Shown here piece by piece: positions 44,987 through 54,035 of a DNA stretch of 64,000 nucleotides. Source of the stretch: Actinomadura violacea (GTDB lineage Bacteria > Actinomycetota > Actinomycetes > Streptosporangiales > Streptosporangiaceae); the NCBI RefSeq assembly GCF_017573465.1, contig NZ_JAGEPF010000023.1, forward strand, positions 62,001-126,000, written 5' to 3'. Positions within the stretch are counted from its first letter, which is position 1; every line of letters starts with the position of its first letter. The position numbers and the translations under genes are program-made. The notes under the pieces were generated by a model. That model had not been told where the DNA came from. It saw only the letters and a list, made by a program, of their open reading frames with translations, and did not search any database.

Positions 44987-46138
44987 TCAGATCCGGTTCC
45001 GCCCGATGAGCTGCTTGACGATCACGTTGCGCTGGATCTCGTTGGTCCCCTCGCCGACGATCATCAGCGGGGCGTCCCGGAAGTAGCGCTCGATGTCGAA
45101 CTCGGTGGAGTACCCGGCCGCGCCGTGGATGCGGACGGCGTTCAGCGCGATCCGCATCGCGGCCTCGGAGGCGTACAGCTTGGCCATGCCGGCCTCCATG
45201 TCGCAGCGCTCGCCCGCGTCGAGCCGCTCGGCGGCGTCGAGGGTGAGCAGCCGCGCGGCGCGCAGCTCGGTGGCCATGTCGGCGAGGTAGTTGCCGACCG
45301 ACTGGTGCTTCCAGATCGGCTTGCCGAACGCCTCGCGCTCCTGCGCGTAGCGGACGGAGTCCTCCAGCGCGGCCCGGGCCACGCCGAGCGCGCGCGCCGC
45401 GACCTGGATCCGGCCGACCTCCAGGCCGCGCATCATCTGCGCGAACCCGCGGCCCTCCTCGCCGCCGAGCACCGCGTCCAGGGGCGCCTCGTAGCCGTCG
45501 AAGGACAGCTCGCAGCTCTCCACACCCTTGTAGCCGAGCTTCGGCAGGTCGCGGGAGACGGTCAGGCCGGGGCCCTTCTCCACCAGCAGGATGCTGATGC
45601 CGCGGTGGCGGGGCTCGGCGTCCGGGTCGGTCTTGCACAGCAGGGCGATCAGGCCGGACATCCGCGCGTTGGTGATCCACATCTTCGCGCCGTCGACCAC
45701 GTACCGGTCGCCCTCGCGGCGCGCGGACGTGCTCAGCGCCTGCAGGTCGGACCCGCCGGACGGCTCGGTCAGCGCCATCGTGGCGCGCAGCTCGCCGGTC
45801 GCCATCCGGGGCAGGTAGCGGCGCTTCTGCTCCTCGGTGCCGAAGACCGCGAGCAGGTGCGAGACGACCGTGTGCCCGCCGAACGCCCCCGCGAGCGACA
45901 TCCAGCCGCGCGCCAGCTCCTCGGTGACCAGCGCGTAGCACGCCTTGGAGACCGAGACCTCGCCGTACGGCTCGGGTACGGCGAGCCCGTAGACGCCCAG
46001 CTCCTTCATGCGGGCGATCAGGTGCTCGGGGTAGGTGTTCGCGTGCTCGAGGTCGCGGGCCACCGGCCGGACCTCCCTGTCGACGAAGTCCGCGACGACC
46101 TCGACGATGGCGCGCTCCTCGTCGTTCAGCGTGATCAC
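44987..46138 (-). CDS. Acyl-CoA dehydrogenase
   Basis: A 383-residue enzyme of the medium/short-chain class. It has the substrate and FAD segments MALTEPSGGSD and WITNAR, and the C-terminal RIHGAAGYSTEFDIERYFRD and IVGEGTNEIQR, where the catalytic Glu of this class lies. It is transcribed away from the GntR regulator gene. The intervening 156 bp are AT-rich, so they probably share regulation. The paralogue at 47922 has a similar N-terminal pattern. Confidence 0.87.
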   Translation of the reverse strand: MITLNDEERAIVEVVADFVDREVRPVARDLEHANTYPEHLIARMKELGVYGLAVPEPYGEVSVSKACYALVTEELARGWMSLAGAFGGHTVVSHLLAVFGTEEQKRRYLPRMATGELRATMALTEPSGGSDLQALSTSARREGDRYVVDGAKMWITNARMSGLIALLCKTDPDAEPRHRGISILLVEKGPGLTVSRDLPKLGYKGVESCELSFDGYEAPLDAVLGGEEGRGFAQMMRGLEVGRIQVAARALGVARAALEDSVRYAQEREAFGKPIWKHQSVGNYLADMATELRAARLLTLDAAERLDAGERCDMEAGMAKLYASEAAMRIALNAVRIHGAAGYSTEFDIERYFRDAPLMIVGEGTNEIQRNVIVKQLIGRNRI

Positions 46139-46294
46139 GGCTGCCGCTCTCCTCCTGCCCTGGCGCCTGCGGACGCCTTTTTATATATTTGATTTGAAAA
46201 TACCCGATGTCAACGTGCGGGAGGCCCTGGAACGGCGGGGCGTGACGGGCGTCCCGTACATAATGTGGTGATCGCGCAGGCGCACGGGGAGACG
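46139..46294. promoter_or_regulatory. AT-rich divergent promoter region of the GntR cluster
   Basis: The region between the leftward acyl-CoA dehydrogenase and the GntR gene contains ATATATTTGATTTGAAAATA at 46184-46203 and GTACATAATGTGG near 46256, both unusually AT-rich for this DNA. The gap before the hydratase gene (CATATCGTATAAAAAATTG at 47025-47043) is similar. GntR operators are expected here, but I see no clean palindrome. Confidence 0.4.
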
Positions 46295-46990
46295 ATGACA
46301 GTGGCGATTTCCGATGGCCAGGCCCTCGGCAGGCGCCGCCAGCTCAGCGACGAGGTGGCCGCGTACGTCCGCGAGCTGATCATGTCCGGGCAGGTCGGGC
46401 ACGGGGAGTTCCTGCGGCTCGAGCGGATCGCCGACGACCTCGGGATCAGCGTCACCCCGGTCCGCGAGGCGCTGCTGTCGCTGCGGGGCGAGGGGTTCGT
46501 GACGCTGGAGCCGCGCCGCGGGTTCATGCCGGCGCCGCTGTCGCGCCAGGACGTCCAGGACCTGTTCGAGGCGCAGGCGTACTTCGCCGGGGAGCTGGCC
46601 TCCCGCGCCGCCGAGAAGATCACGCACGACGAGCTGGAGACGCTCGACCAGCGGCAGGAGCTGCTGGTGCGGGCGTCGAAGGCCGCGGACGCCGACGGCA
46701 TCGAGCGGGCCAACCACGAGTTCCACCGGGCGATCAACCTCTGCGCCCGGTCGCCGAAGACGGCATGGCTGCTCCAGCTGGTGGTGCGGTACGCGCCGCG
46801 TCGCTTCTACTCCAGCATCCAGGGCTGGAGCCAGGCGTCCGTGGACGACCACCGGCTGATCCTGGCGGCGCTGCGGGCCCGGGACGCCGAGGCCGCGCGC
46901 GGTGCGATGCGCGCGCACATCAGGCACGCCGGGACGCTGCTGGTCGTGCACCTGGAGGCGCAGGGGTTCTGGGCCGAGCAGGCCGACTGA
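46295..46990 (+). CDS. GntR-family regulator, FCD (FadR-like) type
   Basis: A 231-residue regulator. The N-terminal winged helix has VAAYVRELIMSGQV, RLERIADDLGISVTPVREALLSL. The C-terminal FCD helical domain has metal-binding type His residues (HEFHRAINL, DDHRLILAAL, MRAHI). It probably controls the surrounding acyl-CoA genes in response to an organic acid or acyl-CoA. ATG 46295 was chosen; GTG codons at 46265 and 46268 are alternatives. Confidence 0.82.
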   Translation: MTVAISDGQALGRRRQLSDEVAAYVRELIMSGQVGHGEFLRLERIADDLGISVTPVREALLSLRGEGFVTLEPRRGFMPAPLSRQDVQDLFEAQAYFAGELASRAAEKITHDELETLDQRQELLVRASKAADADGIERANHEFHRAINLCARSPKTAWLLQLVVRYAPRRFYSSIQGWSQASVDDHRLILAALRARDAEAARGAMRAHIRHAGTLLVVHLEAQGFWAEQAD

Positions 46991-47056
46991 CCGGGGGTCC
47001 CCTAGCCTGCGGCGAACATCTCCCCATATCGTATAAAAAATTGCGAGGAGGGATCG

Positions 47057-47872
47057 ATGGACGACCGGGACTCCGGAGCGGGCGCGGCGGGTGGCTCCAC
47101 CGGCGACGTCGTCGAGGCGGCCGACCATGGCGCGACGCGGGTCCTGACGCTGAACCGGCCCGCCGCGCGCAACGCCATCGACATCCCGATGCGCCTGCGG
47201 CTCCTGGACGAGCTGCGCCGCGCCGCCGACGACCCGGCCGTCCGCGCGATCGTGCTGACGGGCGCGGGCGGCACGTTCTCGGCGGGCGGCGACCTGCGGT
47301 CGATGGAGGGCGCGGGCCCCGAGGAGGTCCGGGAGCGGCTGGCGCCGGTGCACCGGGCCGTCCGGATCATCGCGACCTGCGGGACGCCGGTGATCGCGGC
47401 CGTCGAGGGCGCCGCCGCCGGGCTCGGGGTGTCCCTCGCCGCCGCCTGCGACCACGTGGTGGCCGCCGAGGACGCCCGGTTCGTCGCCGCGTTCGGCAAG
47501 GTCGGACTCGTCGCCGACGGCGGGCTGCTGTGGACGCTCCCGCAGCGCGTCGGGATGGGACGCGCCAAGGAGATGCTCGTGTTCGGCCGGACCGTGCCCG
47601 CGCCGCGCGCCTGCGAGATCGGGCTCGCCGACTCGCTCGCCCCGCCCGGCGGGGCGCTGGACGCGGCGCTGGAGCTGGCCGCCGGGACGGCGTCGCTCGC
47701 CCCGCTCGCGGTCGCCGCCGCGAAGCGGCTGCTCGCGCGCGCCGACCACAGCCTGAAGCGGCTGCTGGAGGCCGAACGGGAGGAGCAGGCCGCGCTGTTC
47801 GGCACCGCCGACTTCGCCGAAGGCCGCGCCGCGTTCGCCGAGCGCCGCGCGCCCCGCTTCGAGGGCCGCTGA
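47057..47872 (+). CDS. Enoyl-CoA hydratase/isomerase family protein
   Basis: A 271-residue crotonase-fold protein. The oxyanion-hole segments are GGTFSAGGDLRSME near residue 72 and VEGAAAGLGVSLAAACDHV near 116. One expected catalytic Glu is replaced by Lys in AAFGKVGLVADGG, so isomerase or other crotonase activity is as likely as hydration. It has GAGGAGG upstream of its ATG and starts an operon with the acyl-CoA dehydrogenase and CoA-transferase. Confidence 0.82.
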   Translation: MDDRDSGAGAAGGSTGDVVEAADHGATRVLTLNRPAARNAIDIPMRLRLLDELRRAADDPAVRAIVLTGAGGTFSAGGDLRSMEGAGPEEVRERLAPVHRAVRIIATCGTPVIAAVEGAAAGLGVSLAAACDHVVAAEDARFVAAFGKVGLVADGGLLWTLPQRVGMGRAKEMLVFGRTVPAPRACEIGLADSLAPPGGALDAALELAAGTASLAPLAVAAAKRLLARADHSLKRLLEAEREEQAALFGTADFAEGRAAFAERRAPRFEGR

Positions 47873-47921
47873 GCCGCCCCCACATGTCCAGCGCAGAGGT
47901 CCGACCCGGGAGGAACGGAAC

Positions 47922-49097
47922 GTGAGCAGGCTGCAGCAGACCTACGGGCTGACGGACGAGCAGCGGGAGATCGTCGCGACGGTGCGGGCGTTCGTCGACA
48001 AGGAGGTCCTCCCGGTCGCCACGGGGCTGGAGCACGCCGACGAATACCCGCAGGCGATCGTCGACGGGATGAAGGACCTCGGCCTGTTCGGGCTGATGAT
48101 CGACGAGGAGCACGGCGGGCTCGGCGAGTCGCTGCTGACCTACGCGCTCGCGGTGGAGGAGCTGTCGCGCGGCTGGATGAGCGTGTCCGGCATCGTCAAC
48201 ACCCACTTCATCGTCGCCTGGATGATCACCCACCACGGCACGCCGGAGCAGAAGGCGCACTACCTGCCGAAGATGGCGACCGGCGAGATCCGCGGCGCGT
48301 TCTCGATGTCGGAGCCCGGCTGCGGCTCCGACGTGTCGGCGATCAGGACCCGCGCCGTGCCCGACGGCGACCACCACGTGATCGACGGTCAGAAGATGTG
48401 GCTGACCAACGGCGGCTCCGCCAACCTCGTCGCCACGCTCGTCAAGACCGACCCGGACGCGGGCCACCGCGGCATGACGACGTTCCTGGTCGACAAGACG
48501 CCCGGGTTCGGCGAGGTCGCGCCGGGGCTGACCGTCCCCGGCAAGATCGAGAAGATGGGGTACAAGGGCGTCGACACCACCGAGCTGCTCTTCGACTCCT
48601 ACCGGATCCCGTCCGCGCAGATCCTCGGCGGGACGCCCGGCCGCGGCTTCTACCAGATGATGGACGGCGTCGAGGTCGGCCGCGTGAACGTCGCGGCGCG
48701 CGGCTGCGGCGTCGCCCGCCGCGCCTACGAGCTGGCCCTCGGCTACGCGCGGCAGCGCGAGACGTTCGGCAGGCCGATCGCCGAGCACCAGGCCGTCATG
48801 TTCCGCCTCGCCGAGATGGCGACGAAGGTCGAGGCCGCCCACCAGATGATGGTGATGGCGGCGCGCCGCAAGGACTCCGGCGAGCGCAACGACCTCGAAG
48901 CGGGCATGGCCAAGTACCTGGCCAGCGAGTACTGCAAGGAGGTCGTCGAGGACGCGTTCCGCATCCACGGCGGCTACGCCTACTCCAAGGAGTACGAGAT
49001 CGAGCGGCTCTACCGGGAGGCGCCGATGCTGCTGATCGGCGAGGGCACCGCCGACATCCAGAAGATGATCATCGGCCGCCGGCTGCTGGAGGACTGA
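47922..49097 (+). CDS. Acyl-CoA dehydrogenase
   Basis: A 391-residue acyl-CoA dehydrogenase. Segments MSEPGCGSDVSAI and WLTNGGSANL, then GRPIAEHQAVMFRLAEMA and the end IGEGTADIQKMIIGRRL, are characteristic. GTG 47922 is preceded by GGAGGAACG. It lies 49 bp after the hydratase and 7 bp before the CoA-transferase, so the three act together. It is paralogous to the divergent gene at 44987. The family context suggests degradation of a branched or aromatic carboxylic acid. Confidence 0.87.
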   Translation: MSRLQQTYGLTDEQREIVATVRAFVDKEVLPVATGLEHADEYPQAIVDGMKDLGLFGLMIDEEHGGLGESLLTYALAVEELSRGWMSVSGIVNTHFIVAWMITHHGTPEQKAHYLPKMATGEIRGAFSMSEPGCGSDVSAIRTRAVPDGDHHVIDGQKMWLTNGGSANLVATLVKTDPDAGHRGMTTFLVDKTPGFGEVAPGLTVPGKIEKMGYKGVDTTELLFDSYRIPSAQILGGTPGRGFYQMMDGVEVGRVNVAARGCGVARRAYELALGYARQRETFGRPIAEHQAVMFRLAEMATKVEAAHQMMVMAARRKDSGERNDLEAGMAKYLASEYCKEVVEDAFRIHGGYAYSKEYEIERLYREAPMLLIGEGTADIQKMIIGRRLLED

Positions 49098-49104
49098 GAC
49101 CGCG

Positions 49105-50316
49105 ATGCTCCCCCTCGAAGGCATCACGGTCGTCGCGCTGGAGCAGGCCGTCGCGGCGCCGTTCGCCACCCGGCAGCTCGCCGACCTCGGCGCCCGCGTC
49201 GTCAAGGTCGAGCGCGTGGACGGCGGCGACTTCGCCCGCGCCTACGACGCGAACGTGCGCGGCGGCCTCGGCACCCACTTCGCCTGGCTGAACCGGTCGA
49301 AGGAGTCGGTCGCGCTCGACCTCAAGCAGGACGAGGGCCGCGCGATCCTCACCGAGCTGGTCGCGGGCGCCGACGTGTTCCTGCAGAACCTCGCGCCGGG
49401 CGCCGCCGCACGCCTCGGCTTCGGCGCCGGCGAGCTGCGCGCCCGCGACCCGCGCCTGATCGTCGTCGACATGTCCGGGTACGGGACGCGCGGCCCGTAC
49501 CGCGACAAGCGCGCCTACGACATGCTCGTCCAGGCCGAGGCCGGGCTGATCTCGGTGACGGGCACCCCGGAGACGCCGGTGAAGGCGGGCTCGCCGCTGG
49601 CCGACATCGCCGCCGGGATGTACGCGTTCTCCGGGACGCTGGCGGCGCTCGTCCGGCGCGGCACCACCGGCGAGGGCGCCTCGATCGAGGTCACGATGTT
49701 CGACGCGGTCGCCGAATGGATGGGCCAGGCGATGTACACGACCCTCTACACGGGCTCGGTGCCGCCGCGGACCCGGCTGAGCCATCCGGTGATCTCCCCG
49801 TACGACGCCTACCCGACCGCCGACGGCGTGGACGTGGTCATCGGCGTGCAGAACGACCGCGGCTGGGCGGCGCTGGCGAACGGCGTCCTGGACCGTCCCG
49901 GCCTGGTCACCGACCCCGAGTACGCGACGAACCGGGCGCGGGTCCGCAACCGCGAGAAGGTCGACGCGATCGTCTCCGGCGTCACCTCGGCGATGGACCG
50001 CGAGGAGCTGCTGCGGCGGCTGGACGAGGCCGGCGTGGCGAACGCGTCGCTGAACGACGGGCACGGGCTGATCGCGCACCCGCAGCTCGCCGAGCGCGAC
50101 CGCTGGCGGGAGGTCGGCTCCCCGGTCGGGGCGATCCGGGCGATCCGCCCGCCGATCACGTTCACCGACGTCGAGGCGCGGATGGACCCGGTCCCGGCGC
50201 TCGGTGAGCACACCGAGGCCGTCCTGCGCGAGCTGGGGCGCGACGACGCCGCCATCGCCCGCCTGAGCGGTTCCGGGACCGTGCGGTTGCACGAGGCGGC
50301 GCCGCCCGCCTCCTGA
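49105..50316 (+). CDS. CaiB/BaiF family CoA-transferase
   Basis: A 403-residue class III CoA-transferase. The N-terminal LEGITVVALEQAVAAPFATR is typical, followed by LNRSKESVALDLK, and AYDMLVQAEAGLISVTG, which surrounds the conserved Asp. It transfers CoA between carboxylates and should activate the pathway substrate. The gene begins 7 bp after the acyl-CoA dehydrogenase and is last in the operon. The specific substrate is not inferable. Confidence 0.88.
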   Translation: MLPLEGITVVALEQAVAAPFATRQLADLGARVVKVERVDGGDFARAYDANVRGGLGTHFAWLNRSKESVALDLKQDEGRAILTELVAGADVFLQNLAPGAAARLGFGAGELRARDPRLIVVDMSGYGTRGPYRDKRAYDMLVQAEAGLISVTGTPETPVKAGSPLADIAAGMYAFSGTLAALVRRGTTGEGASIEVTMFDAVAEWMGQAMYTTLYTGSVPPRTRLSHPVISPYDAYPTADGVDVVIGVQNDRGWAALANGVLDRPGLVTDPEYATNRARVRNREKVDAIVSGVTSAMDREELLRRLDEAGVANASLNDGHGLIAHPQLAERDRWREVGSPVGAIRAIRPPITFTDVEARMDPVPALGEHTEAVLRELGRDDAAIARLSGSGTVRLHEAAPPAS

Positions 50317-50351
50317 CCGGCACGGCCCCGGAGATCACCCGCCGTAGCGGA

Positions 50352-51125
50352 TCACCACGGCTTCGCCGAGGCGACCGCGATGTGCGGGCGGCCGGTGATC
50401 GGATGCGCGCCGATGTGGGCGCGCACCCCGAACACGTCCGCGACGAACTCCGGCGTCAGCACCTCCAGCGGCGGACCGGACGCCCGTACGCGCCCGTGCT
50501 GCAGGACGACCACGCGGTCGCAGTAGGCGGCCGCGTGGTCGAGGTCGTGCAGCGCGGCCAGCAGCGTCAGCCCGAGCGACCGGACCAGGTCGAGCAGGCC
50601 GAGCTGCGCGCGCACGTCCAGGTGGTTGGTCGGCTCGTCGAGGATCAGCAGCGGCGCCTCCTGCGCGAGGGCCCGCGCCACCAGCGCGCGCTGCCGCTCG
50701 CCGCCCGACAGGGTGGAGAACAGCCGATCGGACGCGTGGGCCAGCCCGACCCGTTCCAGCGAGTCCGCCACGACGGCGCGGTCGGCGGCGTTCTCGCGTT
50801 CGAGGACGCCCTTGTGCGGCGCCCGCCCCATCGCGACCACCTCGGCGACGGAGAACTCGCCGCCGAGGTCGCCGTGCTGGGTGACGACCGCCCGCCGCCG
50901 CGCCGCCTGCCGCGCCCGCATCCGCCACAGGTCGTCGCCGTCCAGCGAGACGGCCCCGGCGGACGGCCGCAGGGACCGGTACACGGTGCGCAGCAGCGTC
51001 GACTTGCCGCTGCCGTTCGGGCCGATGAGCCCGACGAAGGCGCCGGGCTCGGCGACCAGGTCCACGTCCGACACGATCGGGGTGCCGTCGATCTCGGCGG
51101 TGACGCCCGCGATGTCCAGCCGCAT
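50352..51125 (-). CDS. Siderophore-type ABC transporter, ATP-binding protein
   Basis: A 257-residue FecE-like ATPase: Walker A GPNGSGKST near residue 36, LSGGERQRALVARAL signature near 138, Walker B LLILDEPTNHLD, and the switch His in ALHDLDHAA. The start overlaps the permease stop by 1 bp (ATGA). It energises import of an iron complex or cobamide with the permease and binding protein upstream. The stop lies near the convergent CoA-transferase gene. Confidence 0.9.
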   Translation of the reverse strand: MRLDIAGVTAEIDGTPIVSDVDLVAEPGAFVGLIGPNGSGKSTLLRTVYRSLRPSAGAVSLDGDDLWRMRARQAARRRAVVTQHGDLGGEFSVAEVVAMGRAPHKGVLERENAADRAVVADSLERVGLAHASDRLFSTLSGGERQRALVARALAQEAPLLILDEPTNHLDVRAQLGLLDLVRSLGLTLLAALHDLDHAAAYCDRVVVLQHGRVRASGPPLEVLTPEFVADVFGVRAHIGAHPITGRPHIAVASAKPW

Positions 51126-52219
51126 CAGGCCGCGCCCCCCGGGCGCCGCCGCAGCAGCCACAGGAAGAACGGGACGCCGAGCCCCGTGGTGAAGATGCCG
51201 ATCGGCAGCTCGTTCGGCCGGTCGGCGGTGCGCGCCACGATGTCGACCGCGACGAGGAACACCGCGCCGCCGAGCGCCGCGACCGGCAGCACCCGGCGGT
51301 GGTCGGCGCCGACCAGGAAGCGAGCGGCGTGCGGCACCATCAGCCCGACGAACCCGATCCCGCCGACCACGGCGACCGACGTGGCGGTCAGCAGCGACGC
51401 GACGACCAGCAGCGCGATCCGCAGCGCCGGAACGGACGCGCCGAGCCCGGCGGCCGCGTCGTCCCCGGCCAGCAGCGCGTTCATGCTCCGGCCCTGCACC
51501 AGCAGGAGCACCGTGCACGCCGCGATCACGGCGGCGGGCACGCCGAGGTCGGACCAGGTCGCGCCCGCGACGCTGCCCATCAGCCAGAACATCAGGCCCT
51601 GCAGCTCCGACGGGTCGAGCCGCAGCTGGACGAAGCTCGTCGCCGCCGAGCACAGGTACCCGACGGCGACCCCGGCCAGCACGAGCCGCGAGTCCAGCAG
51701 CCGGCCGCCGCGCTGCGCGAGCGCGTAGACGGCCAGGACGCTGAGCAGCGCCGTCACGAACGCCGCGCCGGTGACGCCGAGCCCGCCGAACGCGGTCGCG
51801 CCGAACGAGACGACGAGCACCGCGCCCAGCGACGCCCCCGCCGAGACGCCGAGGACGTACGGGTCGGCGAGCGGGTTGCGGACGAGCGCCTGCAGGGCCA
51901 CGCCGGCGACGCTCAGCCCCGCGCCGACGAGCGCCGCGACCAGGACGCGCGGCGTGCGGAGCTCCCAGATCACCTGGTCGCGGAGCGGGTCCGGGGACGC
52001 CGCGCCGGTGAGGTGGGAGCCGATCACCCGCCAGACCGCGCCCGGCGGCAGGTCGACCGAGCCGACGGTGACGCCCGCCATCGCGACGGCGGCGAGCGCG
52101 GCGGCGAGCCCGCCGAGCAGGACGGCGACCATCCGGCCCGGCACCAGGTGCGGTCCCCGCCGCCGCCCCGCGCGTTCGGTGGTCGCGGTGCGCTCCGTGA
52201 CCGCCGTGCCCTCAGCCAT
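51125..52219 (-). CDS. Siderophore-type ABC transporter permease, FecCD family
   Basis: A 364-residue membrane protein of the FecCD type with about ten hydrophobic helices. Motifs LRTPRVLVAALVGAGLSVAG, NPLADPYVLGVSAGASLGAV and GFVGLMVPHAARFLVG are characteristic of BtuC/FecD permeases. It overlaps the binding-protein stop by 8 bp. The first 25 residues are cytoplasmic and Arg/Thr-rich. Confidence 0.9.
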   Translation of the reverse strand: MAEGTAVTERTATTERAGRRRGPHLVPGRMVAVLLGGLAAALAAVAMAGVTVGSVDLPPGAVWRVIGSHLTGAASPDPLRDQVIWELRTPRVLVAALVGAGLSVAGVALQALVRNPLADPYVLGVSAGASLGAVLVVSFGATAFGGLGVTGAAFVTALLSVLAVYALAQRGGRLLDSRLVLAGVAVGYLCSAATSFVQLRLDPSELQGLMFWLMGSVAGATWSDLGVPAAVIAACTVLLLVQGRSMNALLAGDDAAAGLGASVPALRIALLVVASLLTATSVAVVGGIGFVGLMVPHAARFLVGADHRRVLPVAALGGAVFLVAVDIVARTADRPNELPIGIFTTGLGVPFFLWLLRRRPGGAA

Positions 52220-53294
52220 TCCCGTGCACCGCCTTCGCCAGCTTCTCGACGGCCCACGCGTTGAGCGGGCCGAGGAACGCGCCGTCCGCGACGGTCGCGT
52301 ACGAGCGCGTCTTGGACGCCTGCCACTGCGGGTACTCGGCGAACAGCTTGCGCGCCTGCGCGGCGGGGTCCTCGCCGGGAGTGAACGCGCCGACGGCCAG
52401 GACGTCGACGTGCGCCATGGCCAGCTGCTCCTTGGTGAGCGTGGCGGTGACGTCCCGCGACCGTCCGGCGAACGCGTTGACGCCGCCGGCCGCCCGGATC
52501 ACCTCGTCGGTGATGCGGCCGGTCATGACGGCGGGCAGCCCGGCGGCGTTCATCATCGACATGCCGGGATAGACGATCAGCACCTTGCGCGCAGGCTTGC
52601 CGGCGACCCGCGCCCGGACCGCGTCGACGCGCCGCCGCAGCCCCGCCGACACGTCCGCCGCCTTCCGCTGGACGTCGAAGACCCGGCCGAGCAGGGCCAG
52701 GAAGTCGTAGGACGACGCGATGGAGATCCGCTCGTACGCGCGCTTCTCCTCACCCGACGCGTTCGGCTTCCCATAGGCGCAGTTCACCGGGTTGACCAGG
52801 GTGTTGATCCCGGCGGCGGCGAGCTGCTCGCGGGTCGCGAGGCCGCGCTTGGCGTCGAACCCGCCCGACCACGTCGAGATCACCAGATCGGGCTTGGCGG
52901 CGAGGACCTGCTCGGCCGGCACCTCGAAGTTCCGGTTCATGGTGAGCCCGCCGGTCGGCAGCGCCTTCACGGCCGCGACCATCGACGGGTCGTCCGACAC
53001 CCCGTACGACTGGGCGTTGGCGAGGACGCGGCCCTGCAGGCCGAGCAGCACGAAGCTCTCCGACTCCGCGACCGACGTCCCGTTCAGGATCAGCACGCGC
53101 CGGGGCGGCCCGGTGAACGTCACCTTCTGCCCGCAGTTGCGGACGGTCAGCGGGTAGGCCGTCTTGCTTGGGGCTCCGGTGGGGACGTCGGACGCATCGC
53201 GGGCGGGGGAGCCCGAGCACGCGGCGGCGCCCAGGAGTGTCCCGGCGGCCAGCGCGCCCAGCGCGGCCCGCCGGGACGGGTTGCCTTCGAACAT
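52212..53294 (-). CDS. Siderophore-type ABC transporter substrate-binding lipoprotein
   Basis: A 360-residue periplasmic-binding-fold lipoprotein. The N-terminal signal has a twin-arginine-like SRRAALGAL and the lipobox GAAAC at Cys26. The rest is a class III (TroA/FhuD-type) binding fold with RRVLILNGTSVAESE and the domain-linking helix. It starts at ATG 53294, with the upstream frame to 53339 lacking a ribosome site. It binds ferric siderophore or similar and delivers it to the permease. The exact ligand is unknown. Confidence 0.87.
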   Translation of the reverse strand: MFEGNPSRRAALGALAAGTLLGAAACSGSPARDASDVPTGAPSKTAYPLTVRNCGQKVTFTGPPRRVLILNGTSVAESESFVLLGLQGRVLANAQSYGVSDDPSMVAAVKALPTGGLTMNRNFEVPAEQVLAAKPDLVISTWSGGFDAKRGLATREQLAAAGINTLVNPVNCAYGKPNASGEEKRAYERISIASSYDFLALLGRVFDVQRKAADVSAGLRRRVDAVRARVAGKPARKVLIVYPGMSMMNAAGLPAVMTGRITDEVIRAAGGVNAFAGRSRDVTATLTKEQLAMAHVDVLAVGAFTPGEDPAAQARKLFAEYPQWQASKTRSYATVADGAFLGPLNAWAVEKLAKAVHGNG

Positions 53295-53367
53295 GGGAGT
53301 TCCTTGTTTCCGGTGGTCATGAGGGCATGGCGAAGGCACGCCGAACCACCCGCGCGATGCGGCGCGG

Positions 53368-53955
53368 TTAGGCGGCGTGCGGCAGGACCACCGGAGGAGG
53401 CCCGCGCCGCCGGACGGCGCGGGCGAGCAGGACGCCGCGGCGCGGCGCGGGGTCGTCCGCGACCACCACGGGCCACGGCGGACGGTGCGACACGGCGGGC
53501 CAGCGGACGATCAGCCGGGTGAGGACGGTCGCGAAGACCGCCCCGTACAGCCACCACAGGGCCCGCTCGGCGTAGGCGAGCAGGACCGAGGCCGCGAGGG
53601 CGGCGGCGGCATGGCCGGCCAGCATCTGCGGGCCCATCGCGAGGCCGGGCGCCGCCATCGGCTCGGCGCCGGGCGCCATGTGGTGGGCGGGCGACGACGC
53701 GGACACCGTGAAAGCGAGGTGGAAGGCGGCCTGCGCCCATCCGACGACGGCCAGGATCCGCCGGAACGACATCATCCGGCCGGCGAGCCCGACGCACAGG
53801 ACTCCCACCACGCCGCCGGTGGCGAGGACCGCCGGGAGCGGCGGCAGGCAGCAGGCGCCGCCCAGGGCGTGGCCGGCGAGCGAGAGCAGCGTGCAGGCGG
53901 CGGCGAGGAACCCGCCGCGCGCCCAGCGCGCCGCCGCCGTCCCCGAGCCGATCAC
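53368..53955 (-). CDS. Membrane protein of unknown function, head of the ABC importer operon
   Basis: A 195-residue protein with about five hydrophobic segments: residues 13-32, 40-58, 67-84, 106-126 and 131-146. It has an internal Met/His-rich loop (HHMAPGAEPM, then MGPQM) between helices and a Pro/Arg-rich cytoplasmic end. It lies 73 bp upstream of the lipoprotein gene in the same direction. The Met/His loop hints at metal contact, but I do not recognise the family. Similar short actinomycete membrane proteins exist near metal transporters. Confidence 0.7.
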   Translation of the reverse strand: MIGSGTAAARWARGGFLAAACTLLSLAGHALGGACCLPPLPAVLATGGVVGVLCVGLAGRMMSFRRILAVVGWAQAAFHLAFTVSASSPAHHMAPGAEPMAAPGLAMGPQMLAGHAAAALAASVLLAYAERALWWLYGAVFATVLTRLIVRWPAVSHRPPWPVVVADDPAPRRGVLLARAVRRRGPPPVVLPHAA

Positions 53956-54035
53956 GTGGCCAGCCTAGAGCCGGGTCTCCGGGCCCCGCCGCCGCCCCCG
54001 GCGATCATGACCCGGCCGCCGGATATCGTGGCGGC

